Below are positions 28,035 through 38,249 of a DNA stretch of 64,000 nt, one piece after another. The stretch is from assembly GCA_003667245.1 (NCBI GenBank), contig RCNN01000111.1, positions 21,117 through 85,116 on the forward strand, written 5' to 3'. Position 1 is the stretch's first letter. Each line of letters starts with the position of its first letter. The notes below the pieces were generated by a model that worked only from the letters and a program-made list of their open reading frames with translations, did no database searches and was not told where the DNA came from. A program made the translations under genes and the position numbers. The stretch is from Heterostelium multicystogenum. Its lineage: Eukaryota; Evosea; Eumycetozoa; Acytosteliales; Acytosteliaceae.

Positions 28035-28193
28035 AAGTATTTCGAAGCGACAGAAGATTTTAAGAGTACACCAATGGTTTACGTAGTTGAGGGCTTCGCT
28101 TGTCAATTTACATATTCTTCATGGCGGGATGGTATCATACAGACTTGAAAGTACATGGGTTCACTGGAAGTGTATGGGGAAAAACTGGAAAAC

Positions 28194-28245
28194 CCGGGAT
28201 TCGAACCCACGACCCAAGGCGTCACAAGCAGACTACCATACCACA
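28194..28245 (-). pseudogene. tRNA-like fragment with intact B box
   Basis: On the minus strand GGTTCGAATCC (28197-28207) is a perfect polymerase III B box in a tRNA T-loop context. An A-box-like TGTGGTATGGTAG lies at 28233-28245. The acceptor ends do not pair and the T stem has a mismatch, so it is not a functional tRNA. It may be a decayed tRNA, a tRNA-derived SINE end or a standalone B box. It lies about 76 bases beyond the 3' end of tRNA-Thr. Confidence 0.5.
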
Positions 28246-28320
28246 TCATCTATTCTGCCTTGGGCTCAAGGACTTTCTGTTTTACTACCGCATGCGTAAA
28301 TAAAATATTTTGTTATTTGT

Positions 28321-28393
28321 TGGCTCAACCGAGAATCGAACTCGGGGCCTCAGGTTTACAAGACCTGCGCTCTGCCAGCTGAGCTATTAAGCC
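28321..28393 (-). tRNA. tRNA-Thr (anticodon TGT)
   Basis: A 73-base cloverleaf without intron. The acceptor GGCTTAA pairs with TTGAGCC (one T-G pair), discriminator A. The D arm is GCTC/GAGC, the anticodon stem CAGGT/ACCTG has loop CTTGTAA (anticodon TGT), and the T arm is CCGAG-TTCGATT-CTCGG. Confidence 0.95.
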
Positions 28394-28637
28394 ACAATTA
28401 TTTGCCAAGTTTTTGTTCATCTATATTTAAATTTGTGGCTATATAACAAAAAAATTGAATTTGTCTTTTTAAAATAAATAACTTTCTTGGTGAACAAAAC
28501 TTTAAATTTTAAAAGAATTGAAAATTTCTCATTTCCTAGTTAGTAAAAATTTGGAATCAGGGTTTGTTTGAATACGAACTTACAAAATATCATTGGTCTA
28601 ACTTCATTTTGATCTTTTATGTATATATAAATAAATA

Positions 28638-30032
28638 ATGGCAACAAGAACAACAAACTCTAAAAGTGTATTTGGTAAGTTATTTAAAGAAGTAGAGCTC
28701 ACAAGCTAGCACGATGCTTGAGTTGTTTATTTTAACTGATTGACTGATTAACATTCACTATATCTAAAATTAGTTGGAAATATACCATACGATGCAACCG
28801 AAAAAGAACTTATAGATATATTCTCAGAGGTGGGAAGAGTGGTTTCATTCAGATTGGTGGAAGATAGAGAGTCAAAGAAACCAAGAGGGTACGGTTTCTG
28901 TGAATATCTAGATCAAGAGACTGCACAATCTGCAATTAGAAATCTTAATAATAGAGAGCTAAATAAACGTATTCTGAGGGTATCCTATGCAGACAATGAA
29001 AAGGCAAACGATTGGCATCGGCTTTGGGCATTGGTATTGTACCGATGAATAACGAGCAGCCAAATGCTTCAGTTAGATCGATTGGTGGAGGTTATGATCA
29101 ATCTCAACAACCACAGAACCAACAGCAGATGCCACCACAGATGAATCAGCAACAGCAGATGCCACCACAAATGATGATGAATCCACAACAACAACAACAG
29201 ATGCAGCAGATGCAACAACAGCAGCTTCAAAAGGATGGATTGCAAACGATTATAGAGAATACAAATGTCGCCCAGCTCTTTGATGTGATGACAAAGATGA
29301 AACAACAGATTCAACAGAACCCAGACAATGCTAGACAAATGTTAATTTCAAATCCACAACTGTCATTGGCACTCCTACATGCTCAAGTGGTGCTGGGCAT
29401 GATCAACCAGAATACTGTACAACAACTTCTAGCAATGAATCCAAAGAATCAACAGATGAATCAACCTCCACAACAACAGTTTAACCAGCCAACATCCCCC
29501 ATGTTCCAGCAACAGCCAAATCCACAGCAAATGGGTATGCAAGGTGGACCAATGACTGGACAAATGGGAGGAATCGCAATGAACAGAGGTGGACCAATGC
29601 CAGTACCGATGGGAGGAATGAATCCAAATCCACAACAAATGGGAATGCAGCCTGGACCTATGGGAATGAACCCACAGCAACAGCAGATGGGAGCAATGAA
29701 CCTCAACAGATGGGAATGAACCCACAGCAAATGGGTATGCAGCCCGGACCTATGGGAATGAATCCACAACCACAGCAGATGGGAATGAACCCAATGCAAA
29801 ACCCACAACAACAGCAGCAGCAACAACAACAAATGGGAATGGCAGGACAAATCCACCACCACCAAACATTTCACAAGCAGCCATGAACAACTGGAATCAA
29901 CTGAATGCCAACCACCGACAATTCGTACACTACGTTCTCAATTTAACTCCACAGCAATTCCAACAAGAAATACCACCAGGGAACCGTGAGAAAGTACTCA
30001 ACATCATCAATTTGTATAGACCTACCATTTAA
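28638..30032 (+). CDS. cstf2: Cleavage stimulation factor 64 kDa subunit (CstF-64)
   Basis: CstF-64 binds the G/U-rich element downstream of poly(A) sites and, with CstF-77 and CstF-50, promotes mRNA 3'-end cleavage in the nucleus. Exon 1 (28638-28674) encodes [12 protein letters not shown]; the intron 28675-28773 joins it to VGNIPYD, which completes RNP2 of the RRM. RNP1 is RGYGFCEY. The hinge domain that binds CstF-77 or symplekin is at about 29245-29440 ([20 protein letters not shown]). A Met/Gln/Gly/Pro-rich linker with MGMNPQQ-type repeats follows, then the C-terminal three-helix domain ([20 protein letters not shown]) ending at 30032. Frame slips occur near 29008, 29700 and 29850, so no single frame covers the gene. 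Order and content match the family throughout. Confidence 0.9.
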
Positions 30033-30493
30033 ACAGTGTTATCTCGACCGCATTGATTGTATCCAAAAATAACAAACAATAAAACACATTCCACTCTATC
30101 ATTATCATGATATTATTATTATTCAACAACAACACATTAAAAATAAACACAACAAACGGATCCGTTAAACAATTTTTTGTTTTTTGAAAATTTGAATTTC
30201 TTGGTGAATGATCATCACCAACAACAAAACAAACATTTACTGCTTATAGATCTATTTATTAGTACATTAAGTCACCACAGCCACCTAACTAAGATTCATT
30301 CATTCATCCATCCATCCATTTAATGGTTATATTTATATAGTTGTATACAAGGTAGTAGTAGTAGATCATAGAAGTTAGGTCAGTGGTTGTAGATAGATTT
30401 CTTTTGTGTTAAGAACATTTGTTGTTGGTGTATATATATAGTTAGTTAGTTTAGTTGTCAGGGTAATCAGTCGGACAGTCAGGGTCAGTCGAG
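30033..30493. other. Intergenic region between cstf2 and the Spt7-like gene
   Basis: Tandem orientation, 461 bases. It should hold the cstf2 poly(A) site and the promoter of the next gene. CATC and GTA short runs near 30300 and 30355 are the only structure seen. Confidence 0.5.
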
Positions 30494-33400
30494 ATGACAT
30501 CATTATCACAAGATGAAATGGTGAATGATAATGATGTAGATGATGAGGATGAGTTGTATCAGCCTTTAGATGATATCTACTATACTTTGGAGCTTGATGC
30601 TGAGGATTATGCTTCGCATGTGCAACATCGCGAACGTGAAGCAGAGTCAGAGAGACACCAGGTCGAGCTTAAGAAGCGTAGAGACGAAGCTGCAGCTAGA
30701 AGACTGGAGCTTTTGGCAGAGGCAAACAGACTGGAATCATTGCGTGATAAGCGTGTGGAAATGTTGGCGAGGAAAGAAGAGCTGACCAATCTCTTTGAAA
30801 AGCGAAAAGAACAAACTCAAAGGATACACAAATATCGCTGTGCCAAAGAAGAAGCTTTAGAAGCGGCGGCCAGACATCGTGCAGCATTGCTGCAGCTCGA
30901 ACAGCAGCAACAGCAACAGCAACAGCTTTTACTACAGCAGCAACAGCAACAGTTAGAGTTACAGTTACAAGAGGAACAAAGAAGAAAAGAGGCTGAGGAA
31001 GCAACTGGAAACAAGAAAAAACAGAGTCAGCGAAGACAGCCCACTGTCAGCAGAGTATTCAGAAGTTTGCTGACAGATATCAAGACAGCATCAAAGAAGT
31101 GGACGGGTGCAAAGTATGAAGGACAGGAAGAGTTTTATGATTCATTGGAGCACGTCCTCAATCAGCTGAAGGATAGTGGAGAATGCTCTTATCCTTTCTT
31201 AAACAAAGTGAAGGCATCCGCAGCACCCAACTACTATGAGATCATAAAGAAGCCAATGGATCTCGGACTGATGACCAAGAAGCTGAAAAAGATGGAGTAT
31301 TCAAGTCGCGATGAGTTCCAAATGGATTTGACTTTGATTTTCACCAACTGTAGAGTTTATAATACAGACCCAACCAGTAGGATATTCATTGACCACGCGA
31401 ATCAACTGGAACGTAAAGCCATTGATCTCATGAAGTTGGTCAAAGATGTCGATTTTTCACAGCAAAAGCAAGCAGAGGAAGAAGAGAAAACAAAGAAAAA
31501 GCGAACACCCACCCTCACTACGCCAAATACAGCGACACCTACCATTAGCTCTTGTCCTTCAACACCAAACTCCAATCCAAATTCCCCAGTCAATCTGTCT
31601 ACCGGACAGGTTTTCACCGCCCGACAATGAGAATAATCTAGTTGGACAAAATGTAGAACAAGTAAATAACATTAGCAGCAACAATATTAATACACCAGAT
31701 CAAGTGATATCAAGCGATATCTTGAGCAGTAACGTAGATATCGGTAGTTTAGCAGAGTACAAAATGGAGGATTTGGGCGAGGAGCCTATAGAGGAAATTA
31801 AGCAGACTGAAGAAGAGTTAGTTCAGCAAATCGAACAGTTGGAGCATGAACTTTCAATATTTAAAGAATACAAAGATTTGAATGGCGAGATTGAGAGGCT
31901 GAAAAACAGACTCTCACCAGAAACAGTACAAGAGGAGGAAGAGCAAATGGAGAGACTGCTACCTCCAATGTTAAAACACCATGAAGATCAATCTAAAAAG
32001 ATTGAACAATGGCGACAGATAACTAAAGATCTGAGAGTTCGACGTCTCGATCATTTCATCAATCAATCAAAACTACCTTTTGAACAACACGACATTTTCC
32101 TCCGAACACCAAAACACATGGAATCCTATTACCGACTATCATCTTTGCAACAGAATAACAATTCCCCACTTTTAAAAGATATTCAACAAAGAAATCAAAG
32201 CTCCATCTCTAGTGTCAGTAAAATTCCAGGAGAATATACACCAATTCAAAAATTAGATATCGAACTTATCAATCTTCAAATTGGATTCTTTCCAGAATAT
32301 TCTCATTATTCCAACTCCATTCCAAATATATTAGATCCTTCAATACCACCTCAAACATGTACAGCTTCAACAACAATCAATCATCATATAAAATCATCAT
32401 ATATTAGTAATAATAATAATAATAACAGTAGTAGTAATAATATAAATTTAGATTTACAATTCACATCTCCAAAAAGAGTTAATGCTCTTTTATTTAAATC
32501 GATTTCAACATTGCTTCAGAATTCCGGATTCATTGGTACAGGACAAGAGGCATTGAATGTATTGATAGATGTAGTTGGTGCGTTCATTGGGAATATAGGT
32601 CGACTACTCAACAACTACAGCTCAAATTACTCTATAAAACCCCAGGCAAGAAATGACAATTTTCTACTGCTTTCTCTAGTACTGCGACAGATTGGAATCA
32701 AAGATATTATTTCTCTAAAAGAATTTACTCAACCTCTCCAACCAGTTCAGCATGATTTAAGCGACGACGAAATGAGTCCTCCAAAAGAAGGATTATTTGG
32801 TCAATTTCCAAGTCATATTGATGAACCTGCTGTATGTTAATCAAATGATGAATCTTAAAACAATATAATTAATAAGCTATTTTATAGGAAATTTCTTTAT
32901 TTGTTGATCCAAAACCCAAGCAATCTCAACAACAACAGCAGTTATTAATGCAACAAGCTCAAATGGCAATGCAACAAGGATCGACACTGAAACCAATTTC
33001 AAACTATCAACCAAATCAAGCCCATCTACAACCATCCTCTTCAATACACAAACCTATGCCATTTCAACTACAACAACAACAGATTTTGGCACAGCAGCAA
33101 CAATTGGCACAGCAACAACAGCAATTACAAAAACAAATTCAAAATCAATTCCAACAACCTATACAACCTGTTCAGCAACCAAAGCAACCACAACAGCCTC
33201 AAACGCAACCACTTGCACAGCCCCAGCAACCACAACAACCACCAGCTCCGCAAGCCTCAGCACCAAATACAACCCAACCTGCTCCAGCAAATGCCAAAGA
33301 AACACCCCAAAGAGTCCAAGAAAAAGAAAGCAACATCGGATCCAAAACAAAAAGTACCAAAAATCAAGAAACAAAAGAAAGAAACCAAAGACACGTCAGC

Positions 33401-33683
33401 TTCAACTCCAGCTACTGCTCCCCCGCCTACTACGACAGTTGTTGGATCCCAAATTCCATCTACAACTCATGTGAATACACAAACCCCAGTCGAAACATCA
33501 GCAAATCCTCAGGTCGCAACTGGTGCTTATCAAAATATAAATCCAAATATCGCTACACCTCTGCCGCAACCTCCAACTGCTCCCGAATCAAAACCGCCTC
33601 CACCAAAACCAACAGAAGTCAAAGAGAAGAAAAAGAGAGGTCGTCCGCACAAAATTGCACAACCAACAACACAAGCGAGTTAA
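30494..33683 (+). CDS. Spt7-like SAGA subunit with bromodomain and histone fold
   Basis: Spt7 is a core structural subunit of the SAGA histone acetyltransferase coactivator. The N-terminus is acidic, then a long charged coiled coil with Gln runs. The bromodomain is at about residues 205-315 (PFLNKVKASAAPNYYEIIKKP, TNCRVYN with the acetyl-lysine-binding Asn). Past a slip near 31610 come an acidic coiled-coil part and a histone-fold region (LLFKSISTLLQNSGFIGTG, LLNNYSSN) near 32480-32620, which is what separates Spt7 from other bromodomain proteins. The intron 32832-32887 (56 bp) joins EPA to EISLFVDP. The C-terminus is Gln/Pro rich, slips near 33290, and ends with an AT-hook-like KKRGRPHK at 33683. 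The stop lies 18 bases from that of the convergent LRR gene. The Spt7 assignment rests on the bromodomain plus histone fold; the C-terminal AT-hook is unusual. Confidence 0.72.
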
Positions 33684-33701
33684 CAACAATAACAATATTC
33701 T

Positions 33702-36148
33702 TTATTTATTGTGTAATAAACTTAAGATATCTATTTTCAAATCTATCTTTTTGTTTCGTTGTTGAAGATCTTCAAGCTGCTTAAAGATTGGATCTTCTTT
33801 AGAAAAACCACATCCTCGTAATTCTAGATTCTTTAGGTTATTTAAAATCAAAGGCTGATTTGTGATCTCGTATATTCCAGTATCTTTGGTTTCGTTGAAT
33901 GTTAGGTTAACATCTACAATATTTACAGGTAATCTATAGAGTAAAGTGACCACACCATACTTTGAAAGCTGAGACCTGGATATCTTTAAAATTGTTAGAC
34001 TCGAACAGATACTCAATGTAGTGGAGAGTGCACTTAGTTTGGAACTCATTTCGATCATTGATAAATCGAGTCTATTTAGCTTCTTCAACTTGTTCATCCA
34101 ATTGAAACTGCCTGCTGGAGCCTTGATATAATCCATAACTACTACTCGTAATTCATTACCGAATCCAGAGGAAAAACTTTTTCCAATTGATAAAAAAAGA
34201 TCTGTAATCATTTGGAATCCTTCTTGATCAAAATGATTATTTCCAATATCAAGGTGTTCAATTGCAGAAGCATTTCGGAGAACCGGAACCAATGGTTTTA
34301 CTACATGATTCAAATTTCGAATTGATAGATAGTTTAAAGTTGATAAAAACTTGGCGCCAGACATATAGTGTATACCATTCATTGTTAACAAATGATTTGA
34401 GCTGATATCTAATTTGTTAATTGGACAGTTCGTAATTGCAAAGATAATGGTTTGTAAAGAGATATCTGTTAGATGGCAATTAGCTAAACTAATTGATTTT
34501 AATTTTGGACACTAATAACAGTTTATTGTTAATACTGTAAGTATAATAGGGCCTTTTAATATATGATGGGAAATATTTACTTTTAAAAAGTATTTGATAT
34601 CATACAGTATATTATTATTTAAATCCAAATCTTCTAAGCTTGGCAACTCCAATCCATATAATTCTGAAAAAATATTAGTTGATATTTGGCAATTTGAAAG
34701 GTTTAATATTGTTAAACATGTATGATATTTTAAGAAGCTTGCTAATGCCAGAATTGACTTTGTACCTTTAAATTCATATTAATAATTATTATACAAATTA
34801 TAATATTATATTATAATATTTAATATTACCTATTTGATTTTCAGAAAAATCAAAGTCATGAACAGAACTTGTCATTAGAGTAGTGAATGCATCATAGCTA
34901 TCTAAATCTCGCAATGCACATGATCCAAATGTAATTGAGCGGTTTGAAATATTTTCGAATGATTTAAAGATATCCACAAGAATCTTATTTTCCTTATTAC
35001 CATTCTCTTTAATTACATCTAAATATATTTGATAAATAGTTGTCTGTTTGTATAATAAAAACATATATATTAATATATAATAACTAAATCTATAAAGTCA
35101 ATCTTACCGTTCGCCTAGGTGTGGAGGGCACCTTAAAAGTTGTCTTTTCTTTTTTATCATCTATAACCTCTTCTAAATCTATCACTTCTGGTTTGTGTTT
35201 CTTATGAATTGCTCCAATTTTTTGCTTGGTATTCTTTCTCTTGGTCAATTCTTCCGGCTCAGAATACGTTTCAAAGTCATCTTCATCATCTTCCTCTATA
35301 AAATTATCATTGTAACAATCTAAAAGTTTGCCATCGGGTCCGTAGTGACTTGGGGGATGGTACTTAGGTGGTTGATAGTCACGATTTAAGTGGCGATTGT
35401 CATTTTTGGATGTAGTTTGAAACCTTCTAACTCTTTGCTTTGGTTTTGTATTCGACTTATGATATGGTTTTGAATTCGAATTGGGATTTGAAGAATTAGG
35501 TATAAAGTTTACATAATCTCCTTCAACGAAATTTGGTTTAAATGATCTGATTTCTTCACCTGTAACCTTATTGATAACTGTCTCTTCACCGACCTCATTG
35601 ATAGCAGCTTGAAATTTAGTTGAAAAATTGAAGTGGTTTCTTCTAGTCAATCTAATATTCGACTGTGCCAATTTCTCGGCATCTTCGTTAAGTGAGTCTT
35701 CTTCAATCAATGCTTTTGTCTTCTTAGACTCAAGTTTCTTTCTTCGCATCTCATCCATTCTATTCTTGATTTCCTCTTTTGACGCCATGGTTGAGGTGGA
35801 AGGTTGTATTTGCAAGTTTTGTTCAGAGTGTGGATCAAACAACTCCATTGACGAAGTTTTCTCCTCGATACTTCTGACTTCCAATTTCTCCAAGAGTTTC
35901 TCCATTTTATTGAGTTTGGACCTGTATTTACTAACGTCACCTGGGTTATATTTTATCAATCTCTTATAGCATTCTATATACAATTTTACGATCACAATTG
36001 ACTTATCCTTTCTCTGCCTGGCTAGAGATTTGGCCTTTCTAATATATAGTATAATCTCATCCCGATCTGTTGTAATATTAATAGGATATGGCATGGTTAG
36101 TATTAATTCTATTTCTTCTTGGAAACCATTATTATTATAAATTACCAT
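33702..36148 (-). CDS. LRR protein with basic/acidic N-terminal half, function unknown
   Basis: About 750 residues in four exons with an unbroken frame. Introns 35044-35107, 34766-34829 and 34512-34580 (all 64-69 bp) each rejoin cleanly (RRT/TTIYQIY, ENQIG/TKSILAL, YFLK/CPKLKS). The N-terminal half has a helical, possibly TPR-like part (KAKSLARQRKDKSIVIVKLY), a charged coiled coil, a basic Asn/Pro-rich segment, an acidic block (EEDDEDDFE) and VIDLEEVIDD, which looks like a SUMO-interacting motif. The C-terminal half has ribonuclease-inhibitor-type LRRs (LPSLEDLDLNNN, AIEHLDIGNNHF). Basic, acidic and SIM-like segments hint at a nuclear protein. TONSL has a loosely similar end-to-end order, but I see no ankyrin block, so I do not assign it. 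The start could lie about 20 bases upstream (MSSIANG) if there is a one-base slip. Confidence 0.7.
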
Positions 36149-36304
36149 TGGCTATGGAAGACATTTCCAAATAAGTTCCAATAATATATTCTTTTGGAAT
36201 TAGTATATCTATGGAAATAATTAATTTACATAATATAAGTAATTTTGGTTGGAATATATTAAACAATAGAAAATTCTGATCGGCTATCTAGATGTATGGC
36301 GATG

Positions 36305-37552
36305 TTAATAAATAGATGTCAAACAACTGGAATGCGATGCTATCATATTTACATCCTTAGCTAATTTGTTGAATAAGTTGAACAATTGCTCATATTTGAT
36401 ATCGTTGCTGTTGTTGGGCTGTTGTTGTTGTAATTGCTTGAGGTCATTGAATACTTTTGTAAACCAATCAAGTTTGATATCGACATAGATCGACTCTTTA
36501 TCTAAAATATCTAATATTTCGATTACGGTGTTGATTTTCTTTGATGAATCCACGAAGGAGGAGAGTGAAGATTCCAACACCTCTCTTTCTTCTTTCAATC
36601 GTAGTCTATAGTCTAATACACTATCGTACTTTTCAATCAAGCCATCGACGAACGTTTCATCCAAACTCTTCTGCGCCAACTGGTATAATAGCTTTTTGGC
36701 GCTGCCATAGTCGGTCAGTCCACAATACGACTCGATCAAAAGGCTGTATCGGTCATTAATGAAACTAACCCTAATATCAAATTGCTTCACTATTACATCC
36801 ACTATATGAATGATTCAACAAACAATGTTAACATACTTTCACACAACCGGCATGGTTACTCACTTACTCTTATGAATGATGTCAATGGTCATCGTGAAGT
36901 TATGGTTGCTTTTAAGGTATTGTTCGGCCATAGAGTAGTATGAATCACACAGGCAGAGGGCTGAAAGTGGTGTCTCACTGCTCTGATGCCACAGGGCGGC
37001 ATGGTGAACCGATTCTTTCAAAAAGTTGAATCCATTCACGTCATTGTTCTCAATGTTATCATCATCTTTGTCATATACACAAGCTAGGTAGTTGATGAAG
37101 TTATATAGATACTTGAGGTCATCATAGGTTTCTTCGTTATTAGTACTACTACTACTAAAACTACTACCAAGACTGCTACTATACACAGGTTGCACTACAT
37201 CCATGATATCATTATAGGATTGATTCAAAGCCACCAGGAGTTTCTTTGTATTTACATTGACATTGTCGGTAAAGTAACATTCTAGCAGTAAACAATTCAA
37301 TTTAAACAAAAGTATCTCTTTATCTATATAACTAGATGTATATTTAATGATGGTTATATCATCATCATTTTCATCAATGCTGTCTTTGTTGTTGTTATTG
37401 TTTTTGTTGTTGTTGTTGCCGCTGCTTCTGCTTGCACATATTGCTCTTAGTTCCTCTATTAATGATTTACACTGCTTGATTGATTTGGTATGTTGGCTTT
37501 CCTCTTTCACAATGACCGCTAGAGCTAAATACTGACTATTAATATCATTCAT
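36305..37552 (-). CDS. Unknown helical protein (about 390 aa)
   Basis: Two exons. The intron 36802-36867 (66 bp, GTAAGTGAG donor) joins IDIIHK to MDVIVKQFD in frame. The protein is mostly predicted helix with TPR-like spacing (LKSNHNFTMTIDIIHK, LTDYGSAKKLLYQLAQK), interrupted by Asn and Ser runs usual in this genome and a Gln run near 36420. No signal peptide or membrane segment and no catalytic motif seen. A scaffold or cohesin-loader-like superhelix is one possibility, without proof. The start at 37552 is the first Met after an A+T-rich leader. The frame is unbroken. Confidence 0.65.
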
Positions 37553-37868
37553 TATTCTATATACACAAGCAATCTTCTACTATCTAAGAAGAGAGGAGAA
37601 AGGACAGCTAGAAAGGCTCATCAACAACAATGTGTAACTTCCCATCCAACCAAGTCAAAGGCAACATTGCATTGCGCCAAAATTCAAATTTTTTAACCTT
37701 AATTTCCCAAACCACAATGACTGGATCCAGTCACTTTTCCCTTCGTTTTCCTTATATTGTTCTTCAATTATTTCTTTGGTCTCAATCAGTAATAATACTA
37801 ACTACAACAATACTACAATATTTAGTTATATTTTAAATTGTATTTGTATTTTCTTTGGGTTGTTTTTA
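37553..37868. other. Short intergenic region
   Basis: An ATG-initiated plus-strand frame at 37630-37836 (68 codons, low complexity, hydrophobic) is present but has no supporting feature. More likely this is the promoter of the helical gene and the 3' UTR region of the next. Confidence 0.4.
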
Positions 37869-38249
37869 TTAGGTTTGGAATGAGACAGTTCTATAATATT
37901 CATTTACAGGTTTATAAAGTATTTTAGTATTACCACATTGTTTTTCTGATGGCTTCTTCTTGCTCTGATCTATTACGAAATAGGATTGCGAGTTGGATTT
38001 ATTTTCGATGATCGACCACACTTTAGTGTCGAAACTAAGCTTTTTATCACGGCTGAAACACAACATCTTCTTTCTTTCATAGATATATAAATAGTATCCT
38101 TCTGGAACCTGACTGTCTTCGAGTAAATCTGCAATGGTATGATTCTTATCAATTACGAATGTCCAGTTTACCTCTTGGTTCTTAGCCCAGAATACCTTAA
38201 TTGCTTTCTTATCATTTCCAAATTGTTTTAAATATTCTTGTATTTCCAT
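37869..38249 (-). CDS. Unknown small protein (126 aa)
   Basis: A single-exon frame starting MEIQEYLKQFGNDKKAIKVF. It has balanced composition, three tryptophans, many charged residues and alternating beta-like hydrophobics (NWTFVIDKNHTIADLLED, GYYLYIYERKKMLCF), which could fit a beta-grasp or PH-like small domain. No signal peptide or membrane segment. Complexity is far above that of random A+T-rich frames nearby, so I consider it real. Family unknown. Confidence 0.6.
   Translation of the reverse strand: MEIQEYLKQFGNDKKAIKVFWAKNQEVNWTFVIDKNHTIADLLEDSQVPEGYYLYIYERKKMLCFSRDKKLSFDTKVWSIIENKSNSQSYFVIDQSKKKPSEKQCGNTKILYKPVNEYYRTVSFQT

Larger units (their letters stand above)
27537..28320. other. 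Intergenic region with hairpins and a tRNA-like fragment
   Basis: The right half (27900-28310) is visibly richer in G+C than the flanks. It has four inverted repeats in 90 bases and an isolated tRNA B box (both listed separately) just downstream of tRNA-Thr in that gene's own orientation. Short open frames across 28087-28382 overlap these signals and the tRNA and are not credible proteins. Confidence 0.5.

Noticed and set aside
28087..28382. Three overlapping plus-strand frames near tRNA-Thr
   Set aside because: They run through a tRNA-like element and the tRNA gene itself, so they are not proteins.
23303..28393. CRISPR array, IS element, prophage or bacterial operon
   Set aside because: No direct-repeat and spacer pattern, transposase or Shine-Dalgarno organisation; all genes are eukaryotic with spliceosomal introns.
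30696..31014. Antisense frames rich in Cys, Ala or Val opposite the Spt7-like gene
   Set aside because: They are complements of CAG/CAA glutamine runs in the real gene.
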